Shown here in pieces: positions 12,801 to 22,774 of a DNA stretch of 64,000 bases. This DNA is from Allomyces arbusculus. Taxonomy: Eukaryota; Blastocladiomycota; Blastocladiomycetes; Blastocladiales; Blastocladiaceae. The stretch lies in assembly GCA_027604705.1 (NCBI GenBank), contig JADHYV010000023.1:1-64000 (forward strand). Direction: 5' to 3'. Under the pieces are notes generated by a model. It saw only the letters and a program-made list of their open reading frames with translations, was not told the origin of the DNA and made no database searches. Within the stretch, counting starts at the first letter, position 1, and each line of letters opens with the position of its first letter. Both the position numbers and the translations under genes were made by a program.

Positions 12801-12852
12801 GGCCGCGCAGGCCGCGCAGGCGGCGTTAGCAGCGGCGGCACAAGGCACGTGA
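9850..12852 (+). CDS. MED25: Mediator subunit 25-like (VWA plus ACID/PTOV-like domain)
   Basis: Three exons, 9850-10248, 10364-12082 and 12142-12852, give about 942 residues. Residues 25-200 resemble the MED25 von Willebrand A domain: VPAELVLVLEHATA start, MGGG then a GAVLEGVAAALD helix, LLVVIHATAP strand, and RSIDLVLIQ. A long Pro/Ala/Thr linker with poly-Ala follows; then VWTGDITWR through WPARFAVHDTLPL and LLWTMLDGRKNV resembles the ACID (PTOV) domain, ending in GLVLFVHREGLVAACFLDEPLP. The C-terminus is a poly-Gln/Ala tail (from 12295). MED25 joins the Mediator tail and receives activator contacts at ACID. It is absent from the well-studied yeasts, so its presence here is notable. Start chosen at the first ATG in good context; intron 1 has a 13-C run. 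Confidence 0.65.
12293..12790 (+). repeat. CAG/CAA-rich poly-Gln coding tail
   Basis: Repeated CAG/CAA runs encode Gln blocks of 8-10 residues separated by Ala-rich segments at the C-terminus of the MED25-like protein. Glutamine-rich tails are common in Mediator subunits of many eukaryotes. Confidence 0.85.
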
Positions 12853-13029
12853 TGCGTTGGTGGTGTGGAGTTGAATGGGGGAGAAGGGCGATGGACTGAC
12901 CGATCGGTTTTCCCGGTGGATGGTGGATCTATGTAGCGCGCGTCAACAACCTGCAGCTCCGACCGTCGTGAACCGCGCGTATTCGCGCCGACGTTGTGAC
13001 CCTCAATGTGGGCCTGCTCTCAACATAAT

Positions 13030-13048
13030 CCCCCCCCCCCCCTCCCCC
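13030..13048. repeat. C-homopolymer between convergent genes
   Basis: Twelve C (13030-13041), one T, then six more C, between the MED25-like stop and the CatSper-like stop. One of several long C/G runs in the window. Confidence 0.8.
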
Positions 13049-13129
13049 CATTGCAAATTGTCCACCGTTGCCGTTCCGATTGTTCCCTCGGCACCCAACG
13101 AACAGTCTATTCCCCTGCCACCCAAGTCG

Positions 13130-15236
13130 CTACGTCCCCCCGTCCCCCTTTGCCTGCACCAAATCGACCAAATCATCCACGATCTTCTGCTGCGCGGCAT
13201 AAAAATACCCGTTCTGCTCCAGACTCGCCGCCAGCATCAGGTACCGCGCCATGACCGCCTTTGCACTTGCCGGTAAATTCGGTGAATAATAGTTGTCCAG
13301 GCCGAGTTCCTGCTCAAACAGGCGCGAGACGGGCGCGTCCGCCGTTGCTGCTGCCGCTGGCGACACGACGACGGTCGGCGTGATCGCGCCGCCGCCGGGT
13401 CCCGTGGGGGTCGATGCGAGTCCTTCATTCGAGGCCGACGTGCCGAGGTCGGTGGAGTCGAGGTTCGGAATGGCGGCGGCAGCCGCCGGAGTGGTGCGGA
13501 ACGGGAGCGACGCGCGCGCGCGGTGTCGTGCGGCGCGGCGCCGTGCGGCCGCGTCGGCGCGCGACTGCAGTTGTTCGAGGTTCGAGACGATGACGGCGAC
13601 GAAGAGGCTACATCAAATTTGTGTGAACGCACGTTGCGGTGTGGGTGGGGTGGAAAAAAAAGGGGGGGGGGGGGGGGAGGGGCGGGAGGCGGCGCAGGGC
13701 AGGACGTACTTGAGGAAGACAAAGGCCTCGAGAAAGACAAAGAAGAACAGGAACACGAAAATATTCGGGTCCTTGGCGCGGTTGTCCCAAAAGATTTTCG
13801 ACCAGTCGTCAAGCGTGAGCGTCGCAAACAGCCGAAACATGGTTTTCGGCAAGGAGGAGAACCGCCATGGGTCGACGGTCGCGTAGAGCGTGCGGCCAAT
13901 CACGGAAAAGATGTCTACGGAGGTCGGACCGTGGCAAGTGGGGGGGCGGGGAGAGCCGTGATCAGGGCCAGATTATAGTATGCGGCACGCTTCACGCATG
14001 CGAGGTTCGTGGGGGGGGGGGGGGGGGGTTGAGAGCGACAACAGCATACAGAGCACGAGCGCGGCCAGCGCGACAATCGACGACATGGCTGGAATCGACT
14101 GCAGTAATGTTTGCACGAGAACTTGTAGGCTGCTCAGGAACGTGATGGCGCGTAATGCACGGAGAGATCGGATCGCACGGAACGCGCGAAAGACGCGGAA
14201 GAGACGAATGACCTATATGCGCCAGAAGGTGAGCTTGACCTCTCCACCCAGCCTGGGAATGCCTTGCGTCGGCCGTACTTTGGGGTTGAACGCCATGGTG
14301 CTGGATCCGCCGCTCGACGACAGGACCAGGGCCGGGAGGAGAAAGGAGAAGACCGAGGTCAAGACGATGACCAAGTCTAGATGAAGTGGTTGAGTGAGCC
14401 GAGTGTGATAGAGTACGAGCAAATGCGAAAGGCGAGATGGATCGGGAACGAAACGAACCAAAGTTGTTCCAGCCCGACTTGAAGTAAGCGAGCCGGTAGA
14501 CGTAAAACTTGGTGATTGTCTCCATGAGGTAGATGCCGAGGAAGATCTGGTCGAGCAGGGTCAGATACCAGCCTAGACGGTCAAGGTGTCAGTCCGGTGC
14601 GAACAGTCATCATCACGTTCGACGAGACAATAAACGCGCGCGAGCAGTCGCAGTAGGCGTACCAAAATTGGTGCTCAAAAACGACGTGGTCTGAATCGCG
14701 AGCACGACCGTGTTCACGAGAATGACGAGCAGAATCGCCGACGAAAACGTATTGCTGGCGACAATCCCGAGGCAATACCGGCGCACCCAGGCGTGTGGGT
14801 CGTGAGCGAGTTCAGCGCGGAGCACCGAGTGCGGGTCCACGGACTGGGCCATGGACGCGGCCGACGAGGCCATGCGCGAGAGCGAGGCGGCGTCCCAGTC
14901 GTCCAAGTCGGTGGCGGAGGTAGCGCCGTTGAGCGAGTCGAAGCTGGCGGACGCTGATGCGTGCGAGGTGGACGCCCAGCCCGCGGCCGACGTCGACGCA
15001 TACGACCGCGTCGAGCTGGCCATGGACGACCGGCGCAGCGGCGGCGGTGAGGCCGTGCCAGTGGCAGCAGCAGACGCGCGGGCGGACGGGCGGGACGCGG
15101 TCGGGGCCGCACCGGGCGTCGAGGAGGAGGCGGGCGCGGCGCGCGCGGCGGCGGGGCGGCGGTTTGTGAACGCGAGCGAGAAGGACGACGAGGACGAGGA
15201 AGCGGACGGAGACCAGTCGTCGCGACGGCGTAACAT
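13130..15236 (-). CDS. CatSper-like voltage-gated cation channel (single six-TM domain)
   Basis: Read through several short introns. The N-terminus is Ser/Ala-rich. S1: FSSAILLVILVNTVVLAIQT (about 14740-14690). S2: FLGIYLMETITKFYVYRLAY (about 14540). S3 near 14380. S4: RVFRAFRAIRSLRALRAI (about 14200-14160), with basic residues every third position, a voltage sensor. S5 near 14080. Pore: FATLTLDDWSKIFWD (about 13810-13780), containing the T-x-D-x-W filter typical of CatSper subunits. S6: FVFLFFFVFLEAFVFL, splicing to NLFVAVIVSNLEQ. A helical tail follows. CatSper is a sperm-flagellar calcium channel; a zoospore flagellar role is inference. With one repeat rather than four it should assemble as a tetramer. 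Start uncertain: ATG 15236 is used, but the frame is open to about 15320 and an upstream exon is possible. Two introns carry 16- and 18-base C runs on the sense strand. Confidence 0.72.
13662..13677 (-). repeat. 16-base C run (sense) in CatSper-like intron
   Basis: Sixteen G on the plus strand, so C on the transcribed-sense strand, inside the intron interrupting S6. Confidence 0.85.
14011..14028 (-). repeat. 18-base C run (sense) in CatSper-like intron
   Basis: Eighteen G on the plus strand, in the intron after S5; again C on the sense strand of the host gene. Confidence 0.85.
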
Positions 15237-15640
15237 GCTCGGACGGCCGAGTCCCTTGGTCAAGCTGGTTGCCGCGCGTGCGTGCAGCAGCAGCAGCACC
15301 AGCAGCAGCAGCGGAGCCAGGCGGAATCAGCTGGGCCGAGGTCGTGGTGGGGGTGGCAACGCAGGAGGTGCGAGAGCAGGTGAGGGTGGCGGCAGCACAG
15401 CAGGAACAGCGGATCGGGGTCGTCCGCGGTCGTCGGTGGCGGCAGGCGACGTGGTCATTCCTCGACGGCGATGGCGGCCATGCGCATGACCGTGCCGAGC
15501 AGGTCGTGCAGAGACGTGACGAGGGCCAGGACCGCCCACCAAACGGCGCCGATCGGATCGAGTGCGCTAGGAAGCCGATGGGTGGCCGTGGCGCATGAGG
15601 GGGTCGGTGCTGATGGGCTGGCTGCGTTGGTGGCGGCCTT

Positions 15641-15702
<62 letters not shown>

Positions 15703-16338
15703 TGCTTGGCGCTGCGTGACTGGTCGTCGTGCAGAGTCGCAACAGGAGCGCCGACCGGTGCAGACGAGTCTCGATCCAATGGGAATGCGGCAAGTTGGGC
15801 CGGCTCGCGGCAGACGATCAGTGCGGGGCACTTGGTGCAAGTGTTCGTCGCCCTCGACGACGGTCGGCGGAGTGCCGTGGTGGTCTGGCCGGAGCGGGTC
15901 GGTGGGGCTGGTTGGCGCCGGACGAGTGGATCCGCGCCAGCGTCGTTTCAAGCCAGGCCGCAGGACGCGGTCGCGTGTCTCCACGTTTCGGGAGGCGCTT
16001 GGGCTCTGCGCCGTCATTTGGGCAGGGACCGTCAGAACGTGGAGACCACCCTTTCGCGCGCTTCCGCGCGGGTTTCGCCCGGTTTCACCTGGCTTTCGCA
16101 GGGGTCCACCACCTCGGCCAAGGCTCCCTCGCCTTGGTCGGCGCCGCGCACTCATCAGGCGGGCACCATCACGCCTGAGGTGATAAGTGCCCTGGAGCGG
16201 GCAGAACCGACACGCCTGCAGCGTCCTGCAGTTGCGCGCCGACCGACCGGCCGGCCACTCCCCACGCGGCTGTTGGGGGCGCCCACACCGAGCCGATCGC
16301 CGCGGGCCACCAGCGACGACGACCGCGACGGTCCGGCG
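15237..16338. other. Upstream region of CatSper-like gene, no firm gene
   Basis: Contains a minus-strand frame at 15793-15455 with a poly-Asp run and a possible hydrophobic segment (GAVWWAVLALVTSL), which could be an upstream CatSper exon but is not joined convincingly. The rest, up to the carbonic anhydrase promoter, shows only overlapping GC-rich frames. Confidence 0.35.
15641..15697. repeat. (GTC)n trinucleotide microsatellite
   Basis: About 19 nearly perfect GTC/TCG/CGT units. It would encode poly-Asp on the minus strand if translated. Unlike the poly-Glu tract in the Sec7 gene it is almost pure, which suggests recent length change. Confidence 0.9.
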
Positions 16339-16344
16339 TATAAA
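16339..16344 (+). promoter_or_regulatory. TATA box of carbonic anhydrase gene
   Basis: TATAAA followed by GGGCGG, about 315 bp before the chosen start codon, with pyrimidine-rich sequence just downstream. It is the clearest TATA element noted in the window; the distance implies a long 5' leader or a leader intron. Confidence 0.5.
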
Positions 16345-16659
16345 GGGCGGCGGTCGCCCGTCATCCTCCGCTCTCCCCCCGACTCGCTCCGACCCGCGGC
16401 TCCTCATTCGCTCTGACCGCGGCCGACACCGACCTGCACCGACCGGCTGAGTCGCCAAGCTCGTGCCTCGCGCCGTCTCGCCGTCTCCCATCCCTTGCGC
16501 TCGCTGCTCCTGTTGCCCAGCTGCCCGGCAACGCTGCCCCGCTGTCTGCGTGCCTCCCACCCCCGACCCACCCCCGCATCGGTTGCCGCAGTGCCTGCCC
16601 ATTCGCACAATAAGCGTCCCGCCGCGACCTCTGTCCTCGACCCCAAATCATCAAACACC

Positions 16660-18290
16660 ATGCGCTCGCTCCTCAACTCGTCGGCCTCGCTCTCGGCCAT
16701 CCGCGCCGCCCGTCTCGCGCTCCGCTCTCCCGCGCCGATCCGCCCGGCACCGTCGCACTTCACTTCACCCCGCTCCTTTGCTCCGGCCTCGTCGCGCTTC
16801 CTCTCGACGACGCCCTCCCTGCTCTCGTCGGACGACTCGAAAATGAACCCGATCACCCCGCCCGAGCCGCTGCAGCGCACCTCGTCGGTGGGCTCCGACA
16901 GCTCCGACGTGCAAGTCTCCGGGACCGGGTACCGCGTCCCGAAAGCCCCGGCGCCGCACGAGCAGACGCCGACGACCGACGTTGCGCGCATTATCCAGGA
17001 GACCTCGAACGACCCGCCCAAGCCGTTTGAGCCCAAGCCCGCCTCGTTCCCCGTGCAGCCCGACACGTCGATTGTCGAAGGCAATGGCAATGGCCATGGC
17101 AACGGCAATGGCTCTGGCGCCAGTGCCGGCCACGCGACCTGCTCGTGCGGCGGCGATCATGCGCCTGGCGCGCACGCCAGCAACACGCTCACCGTTGGCG
17201 CGGCGCCCAAGAAGCCCAAGCACTTGTTCAAGTCGACGTCGGCCCTGATTGCCGACAAGCCTGCTAAGGACGCAACGCTCGCGGGTGCCGTGGCGGCCAA
17301 GGATGCGAACGATCCGACCAAGACGCCGACGACGCCGCAGAGCAACCCGGCGGCGCTCATGACGAGCATTCCGACGACTTTTTCGACGCTCGGGAAGCTG
17401 CTCGAGTCGAACAAGAAGTGGGCGGCGAACGTGAACAAGCGCAAGCCCAATTACTTTACCAATTTGGCTGCGCAGCAGTCGCCGCAGTTGCTGTGGATCG
17501 GGTGCTCGGACTCGCGCGTGCCTGCCAACCAGTTGCTCAACCTTGAGCCGGTGCGTTTTTTGTGTTATCTCGTCGTAACGGGCCATTGTGGACGCGATAC
17601 TAACGGCTTGTTGTCCGGCACTTCCAGGGAGAGGTCTTTGTCGCGCGCAACATTGCCAACGTCGTGACGCACACCGACATGAGTCTGCTCTCGGTGCTGC
17701 AGTACGCCGTCGACGTGCTCAAGGTCAAGCACGTGATTGTGTGCGGGCACTACGGTACGCTACAGTCCTTGAGATTTTGTACCATCCTCCGAACAGTACC
17801 CGCTCACGACGCCCACCCCACCCCCCCCCACCCCCCTTCCCTGCCATGCGCTTATTAGGCTGCGGTGGTGTCATTGCCTCGATGACGAGCAAGCAATTCG
17901 GGCTCATCGACAACTGGCTGCGTACCATCAAGGACATCTACACGGCCAACCAGTCGAAGCTCGACGCCTTGCCCGACAACAAGGCGCGCGTGGACCTCAT
18001 GTGCGAGCTGAGTACGTTTCCTCTCTTCTCCACCTTTTTTTCATCGGCAGCGCGCATCTCAACTGACCTCGTGTCCTCGATCAATAGACGTGGTGCAATC
18101 GGTGCACAACGTGTGCGCAACGACCATCGTGCAAAACGCATGGGCGCGCAAGCAGGAACTGTCGGTGCACGGTTGGTGCTACCGGATCGACGATGGCCTC
18201 GTGCGCGACTTGGGCATCTGCATTTCCGAACCCAACCAGATTTCGCAGATTTACAAGGTCGTCGGCGAGAAGGCCAACCCGAACGCGTAG
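16660..18290 (+). CDS. Beta-class carbonic anhydrase with long N-terminal extension
   Basis: Four exons (16660-17550, 17628-17754, 17859-18011, 18088-18290) encode 457 residues; beta-CAs are usually 200-280. The catalytic domain begins near residue 235 ([15 protein letters not shown]). Zinc site: CSDSR (Cys and the Asp-Arg dyad) and HYGCGG (His and Cys, split by intron 2). The enzyme interconverts CO2 and bicarbonate. The first 50 residues are rich in Arg, Ser and Ala without acids ([20 protein letters not shown]), fitting a mitochondrial presequence. Between lies a low-complexity stretch with Asn-Gly repeats and a Cys/His cluster ([10 protein letters not shown], about residue 155-165). Start chosen at ATG 16660 in CACCATGC context; an earlier in-frame ATG at 16495 gives leader-like sequence. 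Intron 2 has a C-rich run. Confidence 0.9.
17816..17836 (+). repeat. C-rich run in carbonic anhydrase intron 2
   Basis: Blocks of four, nine and six C separated by single A, about 25 bp before the 3' splice site, on the sense strand. Confidence 0.8.
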
Positions 18291-18656
18291 ATGGCCAGGG
18301 GAGGTGTGCGTGGCTTGTATTGATTTGAGAGGAAGACGAACAAAAAATTCGACCTATTTCTTCACTCAGTTTCGTCGCGGAACGCGCGGGCGAGAGGGTG
18401 TTTGGCGCTCCAGCTGTCGGCCCACTTGATGGCGCGCAGCCGGCCCCAGATAGGGCTCAAAATGTCTCACAGGTAAATAAATCGCGTCGCGGTCACGCCG
18501 TGAGCTCCGGTGGCCATGCCCGCACCAAGGATATCGTCCAACTGGTGCACGAAATCGAAATCGTCGCTGTTGCCAACACGCTTCCCCAACCTCCCGGCCA
18601 CCGCAGGCGCTCCAACTTGCTGCAAACCCGTGTCGCAACCTTTTCCACCCCGACAA
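18291..18656. other. Spacer, carbonic anhydrase 3' flank and UBC7 promoter
   Basis: Tandem gene spacing of about 365 bp. Nothing coding supported. Confidence 0.4.
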
Positions 18657-19472
18657 ATGAACGCTGCCGGCTCATCACGGACAGCACTGCGCCGGCTCAT
18701 GGTCGAGTACCGCGGTATGATGCCAACCTGAACCAGCCCAAGCCAATGAACCAGTGGTTGATCCACGTCAGCGGTCGATAAAAATAGCCCTGCAAAAGAA
18801 CCCGCCCGAGGGCATCTTTGCTGAACCGCTCGGCGAAGATTTCTTTACCTGGGAGGCTGTGATTGCGTGCGCATCGCATCCCCCTCCTTCCCCCACCACA
18901 TTCCCTACGTGCTCACCTTGCTCGGTATCGGTATAGCGGCCCACCGGGCACTGACTATGAGCACGGCGTGTTCACGGCCGAAATCAAGTTCCCGACCGAC
19001 TACCCACTGAACCCGCCGACCATGACGTTTACGAGTGACATGTGGCACCCGAACGGTACACTACCCCCCCCCCCCCCCGTCCCCTTTTCCTCTTTGCCGC
19101 ACCTGGGGCTAACCCGGACGCCCGCGCGGTCCGTTAGTCTACCCGGACGGCACCGTGTGCATTTCGATTCTGCACGCGCCGGGCGACGACCCGAACATGT
19201 ACGAGACGTCGGCGGAACGGTGGAGTCCGGTGCAGTCCGTAGAAAAGATCTTGTTGAGTGTCGTCTCGATGCTGGCGGAACCGAACGACGAGAGTGGCGC
19301 GAATATCGATGCGAGTGTACGTGTGCAAAAGTCCCGCCCGTGGCGCCCGTGGGCGCGAGAGAGACGGGAACTGACGGACGACTGCGGATGGATGTAGAAA
19401 ATGTGGCGCGACGACCGCGCGCGGTTCTCGGAGGTGGTGCGCGGCACGGTGCGCAAGTCGTTGAATTTGTAA
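18657..19472 (+). CDS. UBC7: E2 ubiquitin-conjugating enzyme, UBC7/UBE2G2 type (ERAD)
   Basis: Five small exons (18657-18714, 18788-18866, 18937-19055, 19138-19316, 19398-19472) give 169 residues, the usual size. The start [18 protein letters not shown] matches the N-terminal helix; [17 protein letters not shown], then [17 protein letters not shown] hold the active-site Cys and the acidic loop inserted after it that marks the UBC7/CDC34 class; [20 protein letters not shown] and ANIDASKMWRDD are close to UBE2G2. It transfers ubiquitin with ER-membrane RING ligases in ER-associated degradation and has no TM of its own. All splice joins restore the frame. Intron 3 has a run of 15 C. Confidence 0.93.
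19064..19078 (+). repeat. 15-base C run in UBC7 intron 3
   Basis: Uninterrupted C run starting 8 bases after the 5' splice site, on the sense strand. Confidence 0.85.
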
Positions 19473-20007
19473 TTACAGGTGTATGGTTGATGCGAGCCAC
19501 ATCGAGGAGGGGGGGGGCGGTGACCGAATACTCGGAGAGAGTGGCATTGATTACATGTCAACAGCGCGCGCGTGATCAGCTTGGGTGCTCGCAGTGGAGT
19601 CCGGACGGTCCTTAACGCGGTCGCGTATATCGCATATGACGCGATGACCGCGCGCGTTTCTCCAGGAATATCTGCGGCAAAGTGCACAAGTCTTTGAGTC
19701 TGGCACAGTCAAGTGCATATTGCGAGCTTCATGGTGCTGTTGGGCAGAGTGCAAGGAGCCAAAAACCGGGGAGGGGGCTTCTATTCGATGTAGAAAAATT
19801 GCGCGTGAAGGCTGCGGAGGTGTACGAAAATACGCAGTCCTTCGCGGGGGGAAAAGAACAAACAAAATCAGACAAAAATGGACGGACCGTCAACACAGCA
19901 TGACCGGCCAGACGCAATCTTTTCCTGGGTGAGGAAGTGGGCAAGCCGTGCGCGATATTCGCGATGCGTGCCTACCCACGATCCATGCGCGCATTGAGCG
20001 CGGCCAT
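19473..20007. other. Convergent 3' flanks of UBC7 and bestrophin-like gene
   Basis: No gene supported. Includes a nine-G run at 19509-19517 and an A-rich part near 19850-19880. Confidence 0.4.
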
Positions 20008-21831
20008 CTAGTCGTCGAGCAAGTCCCACTCGTTGAGCTTGGCGCGCGGCGTCTTGACAATCTCGGTAAACTCCCACTTGAGCTGATCGACGTAGACGTC
20101 GATCTTGAGATCGTTCGGGTCGTCACCGAACGGCAGCTCAATCTAGGATAAAGTGTGCAGCGTGAGCTTCTCGTGGTCGCGAACAGGCTAACGAGGATAG
20201 CAGTGCACATACCTCCGAGCCGATCGCATCGACGCCAAGGAACGTGAAGGCGATCAGGAACACAAGCGCCGGGGTCCACCCCTTGAATTGATCGACGATT
20301 TGGAACGCTAGCGGTGGCAAGGTGGAAGTGAGTCCAGGGAGATTCAGCAAACGAGCGAAAATACAGTAGAGTTAAAGGAATGCGTACGCAGCAGGATGAG
20401 GAAGATACTGTCGGGGTCAGGAAGCAATAGCGGTCAGTGTTCTGCGCTTGCACATTGTCGCGAAGCAAACAATACGCACGCAATGATCTGCTTGAGGTGG
20501 ATAATGTAGGCAAACGGAATGCGCGACGTAGCGACGCGCTCGAGCGACGTGACGACCTCGGTCATCGTGTTGAGCGTCGTGATCATACTATGAACAACCG
20601 CAGCTGGTCAGTCGTCACGCTCCCCGAACTCCTCCACCGCATTCAATTGCAACAGCACGTACCCGCCGTACTGGCTCGAATCCGTGCGCGTTTTCTTGAG
20701 CTGCGCCGAGAAATATGCCGAGAGCATGTGCGTGACATCAAGCGCGAGGTTCCCGCGCGACCCGTCAAGGAACCCGTACTGCGCGCCCGTCTTGGACGGG
20801 CGGCGCAGCGAAGGGGTCCCGCGCGTAGCTGCAGGTGCGTCGGGCACTTGCAGTGTCACTTCAGCCGCGGGGCCCGATCCATCAGCGGCGGCACCCTCCA
20901 CAACGATTTCAGTCAGGGGCAGGGCCGACGCGGTACTCCCGCGGCGCTCCTCGGCGGCATCGAGCACGGCCTGCTTCTTGGCCGGAATCAGGCTCGCGAG
21001 TTCGGGGCGCAGGATACCGTGCTCGTCACGGATCCCATCCTTGCCGCGGATATGGTTCTTGGCGGCGATGCTATGGGGGCGGAGACAGAGACGTCGGGTC
21101 AGGTACATACAATGGTGGAGAGTGCGAGGATCGGACTGTGAGCATACAAGAAGGCGAGCACAAGGTTCATGGCGACGCGCTTCTCCTCGGTGGCCTTGGG
21201 CTCCGGGTCCTCGATACCTGAGACGGTTCCGTTTACGGGTGAGCGCCAAGCGATACGACTCTGCGTGAAAAAAGAACCGCACCGATCCAGATGAGGCGGC
21301 CCAAGTTACGGCTGAGCGTCAAGAGCTGCGACCACAACTAAATGATTGTGAAATGAGGAGCGTCAGAACCTTGCGGATGCAACGAGAATCGGCGTCGACA
21401 CGGCGCGACAAGAAAAGAGACGACGCGCGCGAACGCGTCGCTGTCACGTAGCACACAGGACGTGGGGAAGCAAACGTACTTTACGCCCCTCGTTGTACTT
21501 TTCGTAGGACGAGTTGTTCTTGAACGCGAGCAGGAGCGACATGACAAACGATGTCGTCGAAATGTAGGTCGACGGCATCTACAAACCCGACAATGTGCTC
21601 ATGGTTGGTCTCGAATCATGGCACACTCGTCGCGCCGGCCGCATCGCGGGCACGTACCGACAGCTTGGTCACAAACAGGTGCAGGCAAGTGATGAGCACC
21701 GACCAGAGCGTTGCAATCAGCGACCCCTTGATGGTCGGCAGCATGACCGAGCCCTTGAAGTGGAGCGCGCCGGGCGTGTGGATCTTGAGATCCAGACCAC
21801 TGTCGCGGTCCTTGTCCTTGCTGGTGAACAT
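20008..21831 (-). CDS. Bestrophin/UPF0187-family chloride channel-like membrane protein
   Basis: Multi-exon minus-strand gene. The N-terminus, MFTSKDKDRDS, leads to KGSVMLPTIKGSLIATLWSVL (first TM); MPSTYISTTSFVMSLLLAFK then NNSSYEKYNEGR (about 21560-21480) is the fungal form of the bestrophin motif in which TM2 is followed by N-x-S-Y-x-[KR]-[YW]-x-E-G-R. LWSQLLTLSRNLGRLIWIGAV continues the cytosolic helices, DVTHMLSAYFSAQL and GGYVLLQLNAVEEF follow, then PFAYIIHLKQII, TPALVFLIAFTFLGVDAIGSE (TM) and the closing IELPFGDDPNDLKIDVYVDQ, which is the conserved end of the family. Likely a homopentameric anion channel in the plasma or an organelle membrane. A low-complexity insert with an AEERRG segment sits in the middle. 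Confidence 0.85.
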
Positions 21832-22774
21832 GGTGGTGGGCTCGTTGACGCTGAGGTTGATGTCGCAAGGTGATCGACTGGCGAGCGCGTTAGGCCGTTG
21901 CTTGTGCGCGTATCGTCGGCGGGAACGTGCAACACGGCTTCCAAAAGACGCGAACAGTCGAGCGCGACGATAGATGCTGGTCCGTCGAGAGAGGGAGAGA
22001 GAGAATGAACCTCGCCTGGCGTCGGGCGGCGGGGCTCAGATCGCTTTTATGCCAGCGGCCGCGGGCGCGCGGTGGCGATCATGAGCGAGTGTTTGGGTGG
22101 GGTCGAGTTATACTGCCAGTGCCTGGCACGGGTGGCGGCGCCGACCCATTTTCCAGGCCGGCCGCGCGGGCCGCGGGCCGCCAAAAGAAACGTCGAGAAA
22201 ATAGCCGGCTCGGCCGCGCTCGCGTTTGCGCATTTTGCACCACCGACAGGTTACGGTGGGTTGCTGGCTGCTGGTGTCGACTGCGTCTTGCAGAAAGTTG
22301 GCGCGCGAGACCCGCTGATCGAGGCGTCGAGCGCGTCTTGAGCGCGTCTTGAGCGCGACTGGGCTGAAGTGCTGCCGGACGGCGTTGCAGAGTCTGAGTC
22401 AAACGCAGCGTGTGGCAAAGCACATCTTTCCCACTCGAGACCAAGTCATTCCGGCTTGCCATTTCCGTTCACCTTCAGCTGCTCACCAACCACCAGGCAC
22501 CACACACAGGCAGGACGAGCACAGAAGACGAAATCGCCTTTCCAGCTGGTCGATTCCCGCCAGCTCCCAGGTGTCTGAAGTCCTTTCTCTCCGGTTCCTA
22601 ATCGAGCCTCCAAGCAAGTACGGATCGCGAATCGACAACATGCGCGCGATGCTGCTTCAACGGTCGTCAACGGGACAAGCAGCGCGCGTCAGCCATGCGC
22701 GTCAATTCGAACCAAGCAACTGACATGCCGCCGCTGCTGGATCTTTGCGATGACATACATAGCGACCCGCCATC
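21832..22774. promoter_or_regulatory. Divergent region, bestrophin-like gene / inhibitor copy 3
   Basis: About 940 bp. GC-rich nearest the bestrophin start (22030-22200), AT-richer towards the inhibitor gene. Only short overlapping frames; no gene supported. Confidence 0.4.

Noticed and set aside
14812-16608. 598-codon minus-strand frame
   Set aside because: Overlaps the CatSper-like N-terminus in another frame and the carbonic anhydrase promoter; no motif, strongly Arg-rich.
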